A DNA stretch of 64,000 nt from Nemertoderma westbladi (GCA_032718475.1 JAUCBJ010008928.1:62001-126000), one strand, 5' to 3'. Shown: positions 42,416-53,650, counted from the first letter of the stretch. The notes: generated from the letters alone by a model not told the origin. Translations and numbers: made by a program.

Positions 42416-43640
42416 TACCAGAAGTAAAACCTTTTTTAGTTCACGGGAGAATACCCCGAAGAATTTATCCAATTCAAACAACTATTTATGATGGAAGTGT
42501 ACAATAAAAACATCTCGGATCAACAAAAAATGAGATACCTATTAGTGTATACAGCATCAACCGCACACGAAGTAGCAAAGCAATACATGGGATTAACAAA
42601 CGGTTTGACATAAGCTTGGAAAGCATTAGAACGGAGGTTTGGAAATCCAGGTAAAATACTTCAAGCGACAGTGAATAAATTAGTCGAAAACGGGAAAATC
42701 GTAACAGTGCTGGAAATACGGACATTCACAGAGAGAGTTAATAAGGCATTAATCTCTCTAGATGAGTTAGGAATGCCACACGAATTAAACGCAACAAATA
42801 ACATGAGAGCATTAGTGGACTTACTACCACAGTACATAAGAAACTCATGGAGAAAGGAGGTGGCCAATATTAGATCGAGCAGAGGACGAGAACCACAACT
42901 CAGAGAATTAGGAGGATTTCTATAGGATCATATGGAAATAATCGACAATCCAGTTTATGGAGAAGAATTACTACCGAGTAATATTAAAGTAAATTAGGTC
43001 AAGAAGAAGGAGAAGGAGGAGAGTAAGGATAAGAAACAGGACTACAAGAAAATGTTCGACTCAGCAAGCGGGTCAGCCATACATAGCGTGTCGAGCGAAA
43101 GGTCACCAGCGAGACCATGGGAAAACGTAGTGAGATTCACGGAACCCGTAGAGAAAAACAATCGCAGTGCAAACGTCAGAGAAACACCAACAAGAGTGTG
43201 CAATCTACAAGCGAGATGTTATCTACACCCGAGGACAGACAGCCATAGTCTAAAGGATTGTATTATGTGGAAGGGATTCCTAGCCAGTGGACAGTGGGAA
43301 TACATTAGGTTAAACGGGTCATGTAGTTGGTGTTTAAAGCACGGACATATTTCGAAAAGTTGTCAAGAAAGAAGGACCAAGGTAGACGATAGAAGTCAGG
43401 ACTACTGGGGAAGGGAGACAAACCGCAGCAGGAGTGTGGAAGGCCAGAGGGGCCGGGCATGGAGTAACAACCGAGATTACAACCGCGACAAACGGGTCGT
43501 AACCAATATCGAGAACCACGAGGAAATGAGTATTATTATCGAAGCCAGTCAAGTAACGGGTATCGGGTACAATCACTGATAGGAAATAGGTGGGAACGGA
43601 AAGAACCTACCACGAAATTTGACCAATCAACAGAAACAAG
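42416..43640 (+). pseudogene. BEL-D gag
   Basis: Broken gag of a fourth BEL/Pao copy. Segments in order: a gag core (FKQLFMMEVYNKNISDQQKM, stop near 42612, then GNPGKILQATVNKLVENGKI up to a stop near 42925), a Lys/Glu linker, and zinc knuckles (CYLHPRTDSHSLKDC, CSWCLKHGHISKSC) in the 43052-43579 frame. The sequence differs clearly from the other three BEL copies, so it is another family. Confidence 0.75.
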
Positions 43641-43695
43641 TAATTTACTAGAAGGAAATCAACAGGAAACGATCACCAAGAGAGTCGGGACATAT

Positions 43696-44412
43696 ATGAC
43701 AATAACCAGGAAACGGGTCTATTTAAAAATAGTACCAGTACTGATTACGACAAATAAAAATAAACAGGGTGTCACAACCTACGCTTTATTGGACGAGGGA
43801 GCTTCGTCAACATTAATTTCAGAACGAGTAATCAATAAATTACGCGAGAAAGGGGAGGAATTTATTATGAAACTCGCCACAGTAGGCAATCGGATGGAAA
43901 ATATTCCATCCAGACTAGTAGACGTAAAGATATCAGCAGTAGAAGGAAGAGGCAATTTCAGTATATCGGCAGGGAAGATTGCAACCATGGACCATTTCGG
44001 AATTAGCAAATCCCAACCTACGGAATGGCAAACAAACCAATACGATCACCTAAAAGGTATTGATTTCAGTCATTATGAAGTAGATGTGCCAACGGTAAGC
44101 ATATTAATTGGAGTAGACAATCCAGCATGTTTTGAAACAATAGAGGAACGGAAAGGAGCATTCGACGGACCATGGGCTAAATTAACACCTTTTGGATGGG
44201 TAGTATATGGCCCTGTGGAGGGAGATGACGACGAATTAATATTATCAGACAATTCGGAAAGCGAAAGTAGTGACGATGAAAGTAGACATGACGGAATTAA
44301 TTATATGAGACCGAAAGAAGTTGATTTAGAAACCATTTATAGACAGGATTGTGAGGGATTATTCAACCCAACGATAGGAGAATCACAGGAGGATATTAGA
44401 GCAAGAAACTAG
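43696..44412 (+). pseudogene. BEL-D protease
   Basis: A 238-codon open segment with the retropepsin site as ALLDEGASSTLI: the family has D-S-G or D-T-G, and here Glu replaces Ser/Thr. VSILIGVDNPACF follows, and then KLTPFGWVVYGPV, all in the order expected for the BEL protease region. It is in frame with the RT segment, interrupted by TAG at 44410-44412. Confidence 0.75.
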
Positions 44413-45892
44413 ATGGACAAAACATTGGTTTTTCGAGATGGACATTTCGAGATAGGAATGTTATGGAAAGATAAGGAACAAACGCTCAGAAATAATAAAC
44501 AAATGGCATTAAAACGACTAGATAGATTGAAGTCGAAACTAGCGCGAAATGATAAGCAACATAAAGCAGAACAAGCGGCAATCGATAAATACATAGTGAA
44601 AGGATGGGCAGTAAAATTACTGCCAGGAATATTGGATACATTTAAGACTAATTATTTGCCATTGCATACTGTATGGGAACCACACAAAGACAGATATAGA
44701 GTTGTACAGGACGCTAGAGCAAAAAGCGGAGGGAAATGTCTTAACGACTATTTATTGGAAGGACCAAACTTATATAATACTGGACTGGATATATTATGGC
44801 ATTTTTGAGAAGGGAAATACGCATTTATATGTGATGTACAAGCAATGTTTCATCAAGTGTATGTGACGTCAGAAGACACAGATAGTTTATGCTTTCTGTG
44901 GTATGAGGGAAATCAAGACGGAAATAGTCAGCATAATATTGACATATATAAAATGTTAGTTCACATATTCGGAGCGAAGTCATCGCCATGTATTTGTACC
45001 CACTGCATGAGGGAATCTACCAAACTCACCAAACCAGATGGGAAACAATGGGATGATGAAGTCAAACAGATGATTAACCAACAGTTCTACGTAGATGACG
45101 GCACAGATGATTAACCAACGGTTCTACGTAGATGATGGTGTAGGAACACGTAACGCAATAAATCAATTAATTAAATTAGCCAAGGGAACCAGAGAATGTC
45201 TAGCGCAAGGAGGATTTACACTAACCAAATTTGTACCAAACTCACCGGAATTTATTAAAGCCATGGAAGTAAAGGCGGCCTCTATAGTGCCGAGTGCAAA
45301 GGCGGCCTCTATAGTGCTGAGTGCAAAGGCGGCCTCTATAGTGCCGAAGGTTGAGACAACCTACATGAAACCGGAAGTTCAGGAAACCAATAAAGTATCA
45401 GATTATAAGGCGACCTATATAGTGTAACACACAGAAAGTGCACCGATGTTAGAGAATATGGAAATAAATACATTAAATTCAACATCGCAACCAATTATGG
45501 AAACTGATAGTAATCAAGATTTCGATGAGTTAGAATTAACTGGAGAAATACCAATAAAGGAACCTCTAGTGTCAACAGATGGGACATCAGGTGGCACCAG
45601 AGTGTTAGGGATAGCATGGAATACGGAAACTGATAACTTGGAATATAAGTTCAGTATTGACTAAACGAAAGGACATAGTAAGAGGGCGTATGTATCAATA
45701 TTAGCAAAGATATATGACCCACCAGGATTAATATTGCCAATATTAATAATCGGCAAACAAATTCTGAAGGAAGTACACCTATTGAAAGTAGGTTGGAATG
45801 AATCCATACCAAAGGATATTCAGGTTAAATGGACAAAATGGATAGATAGTTTGCAACAAACAGAAAAGCTTGTTATACCGCGACCGACATAA
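44413..45892 (+). pseudogene. BEL-D reverse transcriptase
   Basis: RT motifs in order: LPLHTVWEPHKDRYRVVQDA and CLNDYLLEGPNLYNTG, a stop near 44807, FICDVQAMFHQVYV (first catalytic Asp), DSLCFLWYEG, then FYVDDG (catalytic YVDD). A local duplication repeats the YVDD segment at about 45077-45102 and 45108-45133 with a stop between. Further on, GTRVLGIAWNTETDNLEYKF and YDPPGLILPI mark the RT thumb/RNase H join. Recognisable coding ends near 45892. A dead copy. Confidence 0.8.
45270..45350 (+). repeat. 27-bp in-frame repeat, three copies
   Basis: AAGGCGGCCTCTATAGTGCC is repeated three times at 27-base spacing, encoding KAASIVPSA units within the BEL-D pol linker. A degenerate fourth lies near 45405. 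Confidence 0.9.
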
Positions 45893-46109
45893 TTTATTAT
45901 GATGATATAATTTATTAACATATTACGATGACTTATTGACATTATATAATGACATACCATGACATATTGACATACCGCAAAGCGTATGAGAATTGATTAA
46001 TTTAATTTGAAATTTGTGCGATATGAGAAAATATAAGCACTATAAAATAATTTAAAATAATGAAGAATGGGGATGAAATAGTATTACTTAAATGGGCGTG
46101 ACAGTAAGT
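45893..46109. other. Left flank of the Polinton
   Basis: AT-rich, with GATATAATTTATTA/ATTATATAATGACATA short repeats. No gene. It joined 61758 before the Polinton inserted. Confidence 0.6.
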
Positions 46110-46115
46110 CCCATA
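46110..46115. repeat. Target site duplication CCCATA (left)
   Basis: CCCATA precedes the left terminal repeat and is repeated at 61752-61757 after the right one. Six-base duplications are characteristic of Polintons. Confidence 0.95.
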
Positions 46116-46655
46116 AGTAGTAGGGTCTTGGCCGGCTCTGTGACAGTTAGACCTAACTGACACCCATTGGGTGTCATATGACACCCAATTATCACCCTAT
46201 GGGTGTCATTGGGTGTCATTGGCGCCAGACTGTCTGGGTGACACCTCCCAATTAGGCTAATTAGACCCTAATTGACAGATGTCATCAATTAATTAGTACA
46301 ATTAAACCCTAACATGTGTCATATGACTCCTAATTAGGGTTTAATTGAATATCCTAATTAATCAGACTGATTAGCGCCCTGACACACAATGGGTCATCAG
46401 TGATGTCTAACTGTCACAGAGCCGGCTCAAGAGGGTGTCATAAGTGACACCGCAGCTCTTTTATTCATTAATACCTATTTATTTATATTTAATTTTAATT
46501 AATTATTTGTATTCTATTCTATTTTACTTTATTTATTCATTTGTACTTTATTTTAAATTAATTAACTGTATTAATTTTACTTTATACATTGATTTCTATT
46601 TTAGATTAATTAGTTTTTATATTACCAATGAGATCACTATGACATAATGTCTATA
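46116..46655 (+). repeat. Left terminal inverted repeat with nested inverted repeat
   Basis: Matches 61212-61751 in inverse over ~540 bases with few differences. The outer 317 bases are themselves bounded by inverted copies of TCTTGGCCGGCTCTGTGACA... (46126-46152 and 46405-46432) and hold many GGGTGTC/GACACCC palindromes, including GGGTGTCATATGACACCC. Confidence 0.9.
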
Positions 46656-47139
46656 TTTAACTTTATAATGGCTATGGTATACGGCTCCCTACTGGCAACT
46701 ATCAACTACGTTCATCGGCGGGGGCCCCTCCTCTGCCGTCGCTTTTCATTAAGTAGATACAACAGGCAGTGAATCTATACGTATACCCCCCAGGCAAATA
46801 TAAATGAGCGATCCCGTCTGTTAGCAGTCCCTTCGATGACTCACTAATAATCCCATCGCGGCCTTGACTACAGCAAATCCGTATATCGCCCAAGGCTAAT
46901 GCTCAAGCGGCCCTCCATTGTTCCCACTATAGCCGGCGTCGCTTTGTCCCTTTCCTATATCCAGGCAGCCCGTATCATAACAATGAAGCGCCACTAATCA
47001 CGCATTCCTCTCTACTAATCCCTTTCCTTTGCACCAGACCTGCTTCTGTTATACAGCCAACTCAACATAATTAGTCAAGATGTCTACGGGGGTTTTCTAA
47101 TATAGAATCAACACGAGAAGTTGCCTTGGTAACCGCTTT

Positions 47140-48263
47140 TGCGCGAACAGCCAATCAGCGGGCTTCATTTCTGCTGCTGCGCTCTGATTGGCTCATTTAA
47201 GAGACAAGGGCCTCCCCTACTAACCGAATTGCTATTTAATACATCCCCACTAATATATTACGTCATTAATTCAAATGCAAGTTACGATTAACATCATTTA
47301 CCATTATTTTGTTTTCGAATTTAATATTATTTATTTAAGAATATTTATTTATTATCATCAGTCAACAACCCACTTATATTATTGTCATTTCGCCTCGTTA
47401 TCGCTCATCGTCGACAACAAACTTTCCGCGTATCCGCCGCGTAATATTCTTCCAATACCATTCCGTTCTATCGGTTAATAAACTCTCTCGTCGTCCACGT
47501 CAACCAACTTCCTCGCGAACGTCCAAACTTCATCTTTCCGTGAATATTTACTAATACCGTAAGTAAAATCTGCCTTCCACCATCTCCATCGACGCCGCTA
47601 GCAAACAATTTACCTTTAATGTCTACCGGTACAACAGTATTGCAGTAGGCTCATTATTAATTACTGTCAGACTGCGGTGATACCGATAGCCTAAACCGTG
47701 ATCGAAGCATTCGATCAATAGGCCTACATCTACCTATCTGCTTGTCTACCCAACTACCGATACCGCTTCATTCGAGTTAGCCTAGGCCTAGGGCCATCGT
47801 AGTAGCGCTATAGACCCTACTGAACAACAATGAATACTGCAGTTTTCACTATATATCCTACTGACTAACTGAGTTCTCACACAGCGATTAGCTAAGCCTA
47901 TCGTTGATTTCTATTGGTTAACGCTACCGATACGTCTGACTTCTGGCAGACTTTTCACTAGCACTACTGCACTGACTGACTGCTGTTTATAGACCCTCTT
48001 TCCATGAATAATAACTGCCATCGCTATTGTGTCTTGGTTATCGCCACTATCTGACCGCTGGTACACTAACACTACCACACTAGTCACTACCGACGGTCTG
48101 CTTTATGTTTCACTGACTGATTGCTACAATATAGCAATAGGCCTAACTGTACAAACATAGTATTGTTGCCTAGTAACCAATTAATACCTACTGTTTTACT
48201 TTATTTTTAGCAAGTATACAGTATTTTTTATTTTTTTTACGAATAATCAACTTATTTTTCTAG
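47140..48263 (+). promoter_or_regulatory. Polinton left promoter and probable leader intron
   Basis: Two CCAAT boxes (CCAAT 47151-47155; ATTGG 47187-47191) precede a TATA-like CTATTTAATA (47232-47241). A consensus donor GTAAGT lies at 47559-47564 and an acceptor TTATTTTTCTAG ends at 48263, 8 bases before the polB ATG. This suggests a non-coding leader exon and a ~705-base intron. The rest of 46656-48270 has no gene I can support. Confidence 0.55.
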
Positions 48264-48270
48264 ATTCAAG

Positions 48271-51200
48271 ATGCCTATGTCTACCAATAAAGTTAGCTGC
48301 CCCATCTGCGACAAAGAGATGCGGAGTGATAATCTAAAATCCCACATTAAAATTCATTTCGCGCAATATAGATGCGACTGTTGCCCGACTTGGTCCTCGG
48401 AAAAGAAGACGCTGGTTGGCCATCTTGTTTCGTGTCCTCAGGGGGGAACAGGATTTAGTTACGTAAACGAGCCAGCCGATTGCCGCTGCGGGGATTCGCT
48501 CACCCTATCATCCTTTTCTGAGCATGAATGCTACACTCGACTTTTTTCGTGGAAACGCAAAACTCCGACTACCTCCCACTCATCCCCCATCAACTCTACT
48601 CCAGAACAAGTCGGCGGCGGCGGCTCCAATAATGAACCTTCAACTTCACGAGAATCTATTTCCCCAAACAATCCATTTCAACCACCCTCCAACGGAAGCG
48701 CACACGGACGACTGTTTACCTATAACAATGACCTCGCAGAAACAAGACTCGACGCTGAATTAACATTAAACGAAAATTTTCCACACATTCAAGAACACGT
48801 TAGTAGCCATTTACGTAGTGCCATGGGAACTTTTTTAAGAGTCTGGCTTACAATCAATATCGTAATGGAGCGTGAAACCAGCGAGGGATTTCAAATTGAA
48901 TCATTCTGTTTTAAATCTAGCGGTAACAATAATCAAATTCTGAATAATAGCGACTTTAATAACTGGTTTTCTAGCGCCGTCAATCGTATCGATCAACTGT
49001 TAAGCGTGTTTCTCTGCCTCGGCTCGGGTTGGCGCATAATAGCCATCGAGCGAATAACTATTGAGATTGCGCGTTCCCAACGCAACCCCTATTTAAAGGG
49101 TCAAGGCTTCAATAAATCTAAATTATTATTAAATAAAAAATGTACCGTAAGCGTAGACTGCCCGCTGGGGGAATGCTTTAAATACGCAGTATTGGCCGCC
49201 GCAAATTATAAGAAAATTGATAGAAAAAATAATAATATCAAAAGAATTTCAACGTATACTCCTTTCCTAAACATGTTTGATTTTTCCAATTTAAGTTTCC
49301 CGGTGGACAGAGTAACTGGTATTCCCCAGTTTCTGAAAGCCAACCCTATATACTGCATAAACCTTCTTTATTGGAGTAATACGGAAGAACTCTCCATTCT
49401 AAGTCAACCAGATAGCGCGCACTGTTCCGGTAAAACTGTACTAAACTTATTATTTATCGAAGCCACAAGCAAAAACCCCGCCCACTACGTAGCTATTACT
49501 AACATAGATAGATTAATAAATACTAAAGCTACTTCTACCGGCAACAAGACGCACTGCGAACGCTGTCTCAGAGCCTTTTACACTGACAAATCATTGGGAG
49601 AACATCGAGAGCGCTGCTATACGGGTAAACGCCAGCTCGAGTATATGCCCGAAAATCTCTTGGTTAAATTTGACAGGTACGATAAGACTCTATCCCCACC
49701 TTTCTGTATATACGCCGACATTGAAACTATTCTAGAACCTACAAACAATATTAAACTCCCACAGAAACATATAGCTAGCGCGGCAGCCTTTTATACAGTA
49801 CCAAATCAGAAATTAATTAACCCTCCTAAAACAGATGTTCAAATTTTCCGCGACGATGGCAGTAACCACGTAATGCGCGACTTTCTAACCGCTATGGAAA
49901 GTCATTGTAGGGAGTTATACGATTGGTCCATTTCTAGTACAAACACGCACGCCCCCATGCAACTCACTACTAGCCAACAAACTGACTTTAATAACGCTAC
50001 ACAATGCTACGTCTGCAACTGTAATTTAACCCCCGATTCTCATAATTTAAACCTCAATGACAATCTCAGCACCAAAGTCCGCGATCACGATCATTATAGC
50101 GGGGAGTATCGAGGGGCTGCTTGCGTCAGCTGCAACAGGAAACTTTCTCTAAAACGGAATAATTTTTATATTATATTTCATAACTTGAGGAAATTCGATA
50201 TGCATTTACTACTAAAAGAAGGAATGACCGATAGTTCTAGAACACACTGGAAAATGACTGTAATACCAAAAAACACCGAAACTTATATTCACCTTAAAGT
50301 TAGCTTTCCAATCGATCCGAGTACACCAACAACCAACGCTAAAGAAAGTATCTCCATTAATTTTCTAGATTCCTATCAATTTATGACTGCCAGCCTAGAT
50401 AATCTTAGTAGTTATCTCACTAAAAATAACAGTAACCTAGCAACAGCCATACCCCATACACTAGCTCAAATGACCCAACTCTATCCCATCATTAGCGATA
50501 TCACAATAAAGAACAAGGGCGTATTCCCATATTCCTACATTCAAAATATTTCAAACCTACACGAAACTACACTCCCCCCAATAGAAAGCTTCTATAATGA
50601 TCTCAAATTGGAACAATGTAGCGCAGAAAACTATCAGCGCGCGCTTACTACTTGGGATGAATTAAACTGCGCAACAATCTTCGACTATATGATTGGTTAT
50701 TTGGTCCTAGACGTTACCCTATTGGCTGATACTTTCGAGCAGTTCCGATCCCTCTGTCTTACTAATTATGGACTCGAGCCCGTAATGTACTTCACTGCCC
50801 CTGGATTAACTTACGACGCGGCGCTGAAATTCACGCAATCAGAAATTCAATTACTATCAGACGCTCCCATCTACTCGGACTTTGAAACAAATATTAGGGG
50901 TGGTCTAGTTTTCTTGAATACACATTCCGTAGACGCAAATATTCCCGATAAACCCGACTACGACTCCAGTCTCCCCGAGAAATATCTAATTCCCATCGAT
51001 GCGAATAACCTTTACGGCTGCGCCCTGAGCCAGAAACTTCCCTACGCTAATATTAAACTCGTAACTACGCCCATAGACCTAGCTACAGTAGACGCGAGTG
51101 GGGATACTGGTTATTATTGCATAGTTGATCTACATTACCCGAAAGAAATTCATGATTTGACCGCCGATCTGCCTCTAGGAGCGGAGAAGATGTCAGTCCC

Positions 51201-52326
51201 TAAATCCTTTCTTAGTGAATACATGGAAGATCTTTGGGAGCATTACAATCTCACCGATACGGCTACCTGTAGACCATACAACGATACCTGTACTAAGCTA
51301 CTACTACATCAGTTTAATAAGGTTGAATACGGTATCCATATTAAGCTACTTCAACTCTATTTGAAGCTCGGTCTTAAACTTACACAAGTACATAGGGTCT
51401 ACTCTTTCTCGCAAAAATATATTTTCAAGGACTACATTAGTTTTAATACGAATAAAAGACAGTCGGCAAATAACCCATTCGAGGTCCTATTTTATAAGTT
51501 GATGAACAATGCCTTGTATGGGAAATGCCTCCAAAAGGTTAGAGACCGCGTTTCTTTCAGGTTATGCAATAGCGACGAACAATGCGATTTGCTCTTAGCC
51601 AAGCCCAACCACGAATCGTTTGTTGTATTTACCCCCAACTTGATTGGGCATACTTTCACTAAAGAGGCTGTTTGCCTAAATCAGGGCGTGTTCATCGGTT
51701 GCACTATACTAGATCTATCTAAGCTACAGATGTACGACCTATTTTACAACAAACTGAAACCTCTAGAACAAAAACTGGATTGCCAGATTCGCTGTCTAGC
51801 CGGTGACACGGATTCTCTAATGCTAAGCGTAACTAATACACCACAGCTAACCTTTCTACGGGCAATGTTTGAGGGTGGTTTCCTAGATACTTCCAACTAC
51901 AGTACAACACATCCACTCTATACCATTAAACATAAAGCGGCTCTCGGCTTCGTAAAAGATGAGAGCTGCGGTTTGCAGTATAAACAGTGGGTTTTCCTTA
52001 AACCAAAGGTCTACAGTTTTCAATCCTACGATGCCCCAATCAAGAAAACCGCCAAAGGTGTATCTAGATCGGTTGTCGCTAAGCAACTAACACACGAGGA
52101 TTATGCAGACTGTTTTGAAAACGAGGCAATGCTCTTCCGCTATAACTCTACCTTCACTTCTAGAAAGCATCAAATTTTTACTGGTCATGTCTATAAGAAG
52201 GCACTAACGCTCTGGGATACGAAATCATATTGGAGTAGTAAATATAGCAGCAAACCATACGGACACTATAGCACTAAGCTTGTTAGACCGGCGAAACGAG
52301 TAGTAATCCCCCCTACTAGGATTTAA
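48271..52326 (+). CDS. polB: Protein-primed DNA polymerase B
   Basis: An intact 1351-residue polymerase that would replicate the linear element from its ends using a protein primer. Order: C2H2 zinc finger at ~10-29 (CPICDKEMRSDNLKSHIKIH), a second finger-like CERCLRAF...H..RC near 428-450, exonuclease I YADIETI (~480), an HNH-like zinc segment VRDHDHYSGEYRGAACVSCN (~602), exonuclease II NFLDSYQFM (~696), exonuclease III YMIGYLVLDVTLLAD (~806), motif A DANNLYG (~909), motif B KLMNNALYGK (~1076), motif C GDTDSLML (~1177) and KPKVYSF (~1244). The ATG follows a splice-acceptor-like tract. The next gene begins 14 bases after the stop. All catalytic acidic residues look present. Confidence 0.95.
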   Translation: MPMSTNKVSCPICDKEMRSDNLKSHIKIHFAQYRCDCCPTWSSEKKTLVGHLVSCPQGGTGFSYVNEPADCRCGDSLTLSSFSEHECYTRLFSWKRKTPTTSHSSPINSTPEQVGGGGSNNEPSTSRESISPNNPFQPPSNGSAHGRLFTYNNDLAETRLDAELTLNENFPHIQEHVSSHLRSAMGTFLRVWLTINIVMERETSEGFQIESFCFKSSGNNNQILNNSDFNNWFSSAVNRIDQLLSVFLCLGSGWRIIAIERITIEIARSQRNPYLKGQGFNKSKLLLNKKCTVSVDCPLGECFKYAVLAAANYKKIDRKNNNIKRISTYTPFLNMFDFSNLSFPVDRVTGIPQFLKANPIYCINLLYWSNTEELSILSQPDSAHCSGKTVLNLLFIEATSKNPAHYVAITNIDRLINTKATSTGNKTHCERCLRAFYTDKSLGEHRERCYTGKRQLEYMPENLLVKFDRYDKTLSPPFCIYADIETILEPTNNIKLPQKHIASAAAFYTVPNQKLINPPKTDVQIFRDDGSNHVMRDFLTAMESHCRELYDWSISSTNTHAPMQLTTSQQTDFNNATQCYVCNCNLTPDSHNLNLNDNLSTKVRDHDHYSGEYRGAACVSCNRKLSLKRNNFYIIFHNLRKFDMHLLLKEGMTDSSRTHWKMTVIPKNTETYIHLKVSFPIDPSTPTTNAKESISINFLDSYQFMTASLDNLSSYLTKNNSNLATAIPHTLAQMTQLYPIISDITIKNKGVFPYSYIQNISNLHETTLPPIESFYNDLKLEQCSAENYQRALTTWDELNCATIFDYMIGYLVLDVTLLADTFEQFRSLCLTNYGLEPVMYFTAPGLTYDAALKFTQSEIQLLSDAPIYSDFETNIRGGLVFLNTHSVDANIPDKPDYDSSLPEKYLIPIDANNLYGCALSQKLPYANIKLVTTPIDLATVDASGDTGYYCIVDLHYPKEIHDLTADLPLGAEKMSVPKSFLSEYMEDLWEHYNLTDTATCRPYNDTCTKLLLHQFNKVEYGIHIKLLQLYLKLGLKLTQVHRVYSFSQKYIFKDYISFNTNKRQSANNPFEVLFYKLMNNALYGKCLQKVRDRVSFRLCNSDEQCDLLLAKPNHESFVVFTPNLIGHTFTKEAVCLNQGVFIGCTILDLSKLQMYDLFYNKLKPLEQKLDCQIRCLAGDTDSLMLSVTNTPQLTFLRAMFEGGFLDTSNYSTTHPLYTIKHKAALGFVKDESCGLQYKQWVFLKPKVYSFQSYDAPIKKTAKGVSRSVVAKQLTHEDYADCFENEAMLFRYNSTFTSRKHQIFTGHVYKKALTLWDTKSYWSSKYSSKPYGHYSTKLVRPAKRVVIPPTRI

Positions 52327-52340
52327 TTTTATTTTTCTAG

Positions 52341-52856
52341 AATAAGAAATTGAACAACAAAATAGAAATAACCAATAAACAGTTTACCGGAAAAAACATT
52401 GCCAAATTTGAACTAGATAAAATTTCACAGCAAATTACAGGTCAAAGTTGCTTAAAACCAAACATGTTTATCTACAAAGGTGACGATTCAACTATAATGC
52501 TATTTCCCAGCGGCGCAGTAACAATTGTAGGCCTGTGCAATAATTTAGCTAGTGAATTGCTTTATTTAAAACAAACTATCGGGATGCAATTGCAAAATTT
52601 GAAACTTAATACCGAAACACGAACTATTATTTTTCCAAGCGTTAATTTTAAATTATTAATGAAAAAATGTGGACATCATACAATTAATAATAAAGCAATA
52701 TTTATTAGCTATACCCCCGAATTATTTTGCGCGATTAGAATATATATAGGACATGCATATTTCAGTGTATTTCATAGTAATAAAATCGTTTCCATGTGTC
52801 CAGCCGGTGAATTCCCCGAATCATTATCTATTTTACAAACTTTATTATTAAATTAG
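52341..52856 (+). CDS. TATA-binding-protein-like protein
   Basis: The frame is open from 52341 (after TTTTATTTTTCTAG) to TAG 52854-52856, about 171 codons, near the size of the TBP core. Two weak internal repeats match the TBP saddle: one with MLFPSGAVTIVG followed by a helix, and one with SYTPELFCAIRIY, then FSVFHSNKIVSMC and a helix. TBP has an S-Y-x-PELF segment and a V/S-S-G-K strand before TGA in just these places, so the fold assignment is fairly strong, but it is by eye. The role would be promoter recognition for the element or interference with host transcription. There is no ATG before residue ~38; it may start at TTG 52350, or the exon may be spliced from an upstream ATG exon. Its 3' end is partly copied at 54109-54160. 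Confidence 0.7.
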   Translation, partial: NKKLNNKIEITNKQFTGKNIAKFELDKISQQITGQSCLKPNMFIYKGDDSTIMLFPSGAVTIVGLCNNLASELLYLKQTIGMQLQNLKLNTETRTIIFPSVNFKLLMKKCGHHTINNKAIFISYTPELFCAIRIYIGHAYFSVFHSNKIVSMCPAGEFPESLSILQTLLLN

Positions 52857-52917
52857 TTTATTTACTATGGTATACATGAAAGTTTACTATATTATTTATT
52901 TTGTATTGGTTTTTATT

Positions 52918-53640
52918 TTTCCGTGAGTAGGATTTGAATCCGTGACCATCCGTGTTACCTACTTTTTATAATTGCATTAGTAGGACTCGAACCCTGGTTT
53001 AACTTATTTTGTGTCGGATTTATAATGGTCGCGAGTAGGGATTGAACCCGTGACCTTCTGTTTTTCCTAATTTATGTTTAGTTTAGTTATTCTAGTTATT
53101 CTATGTTTACTTTTTATATTTTCATGATTAGGATTCGAACCCTGGTTTAACTTATTTTATGTTGGATTTCTAATGGTCGCGAGTAGGGATTGAACCTATG
53201 ACCTCCTGTTTATTTTCCATAAAACGGGATACGAGTAGGGATTGAGCCCGTGACCTTCTGTTTTTCCTATTTTATGTTTAGTTTAGTTACTCTAGTTATT
53301 CTATGTTTACTTTTTATATTTTCATGATTAGGATTCGAACCCTGGTTTAACTTATTTTGTGTTGGATTTATAATGGTCGTGAGTAGGGATTGAACCCGTG
53401 ACCTTCTGTTTTTCCTAATTTATGTTTAGTTTAGTTACTCTAGTTATTCTATGTTTACTTTTTATATTTTCATGATTAGGATTCGAACTCTGGTTTAACT
53501 TATTTTGTGTTGGATTTATAATGGTCGCGAGTAGGGATTGAACCTATGACCTCCTGTTTATTTTCCATAAAACGGGATACGAGTAGGGATTGAGCCCGTG
53601 ACCTTCTGTTTTTCCTATTTTGTGTTTAGTTTAGTTACTC
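52918..53640 (-). repeat. Array of tRNA T-arm / B-box-like units, antisense
   Basis: Eleven or so units, read on the minus strand, contain GGTTCGAATCC, GGGTTCAATCC or close variants, the T-arm/B-box of tRNAs, often followed by CCTACTCG. They sit in a ~200-base compound repeat also containing GTTTAACTTATTTTGTGTTGG and TGTTTAGTTTAGTTACTC. No A box or acceptor stem pairs with them, so these are not tRNA genes. Confidence 0.7.
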
Positions 53641-53650
53641 TATGTTAAAG

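Noticed and set aside
46702-46893. 63-codon minus-strand frame next to the left Polinton repeat
   Set aside because: No promoter, domain or counterpart; similar random frames occur throughout.
52918-53640. Possible tRNA gene cluster
   Set aside because: Only T-arm-like halves are present; no A box, anticodon arm or acceptor stem could be paired.
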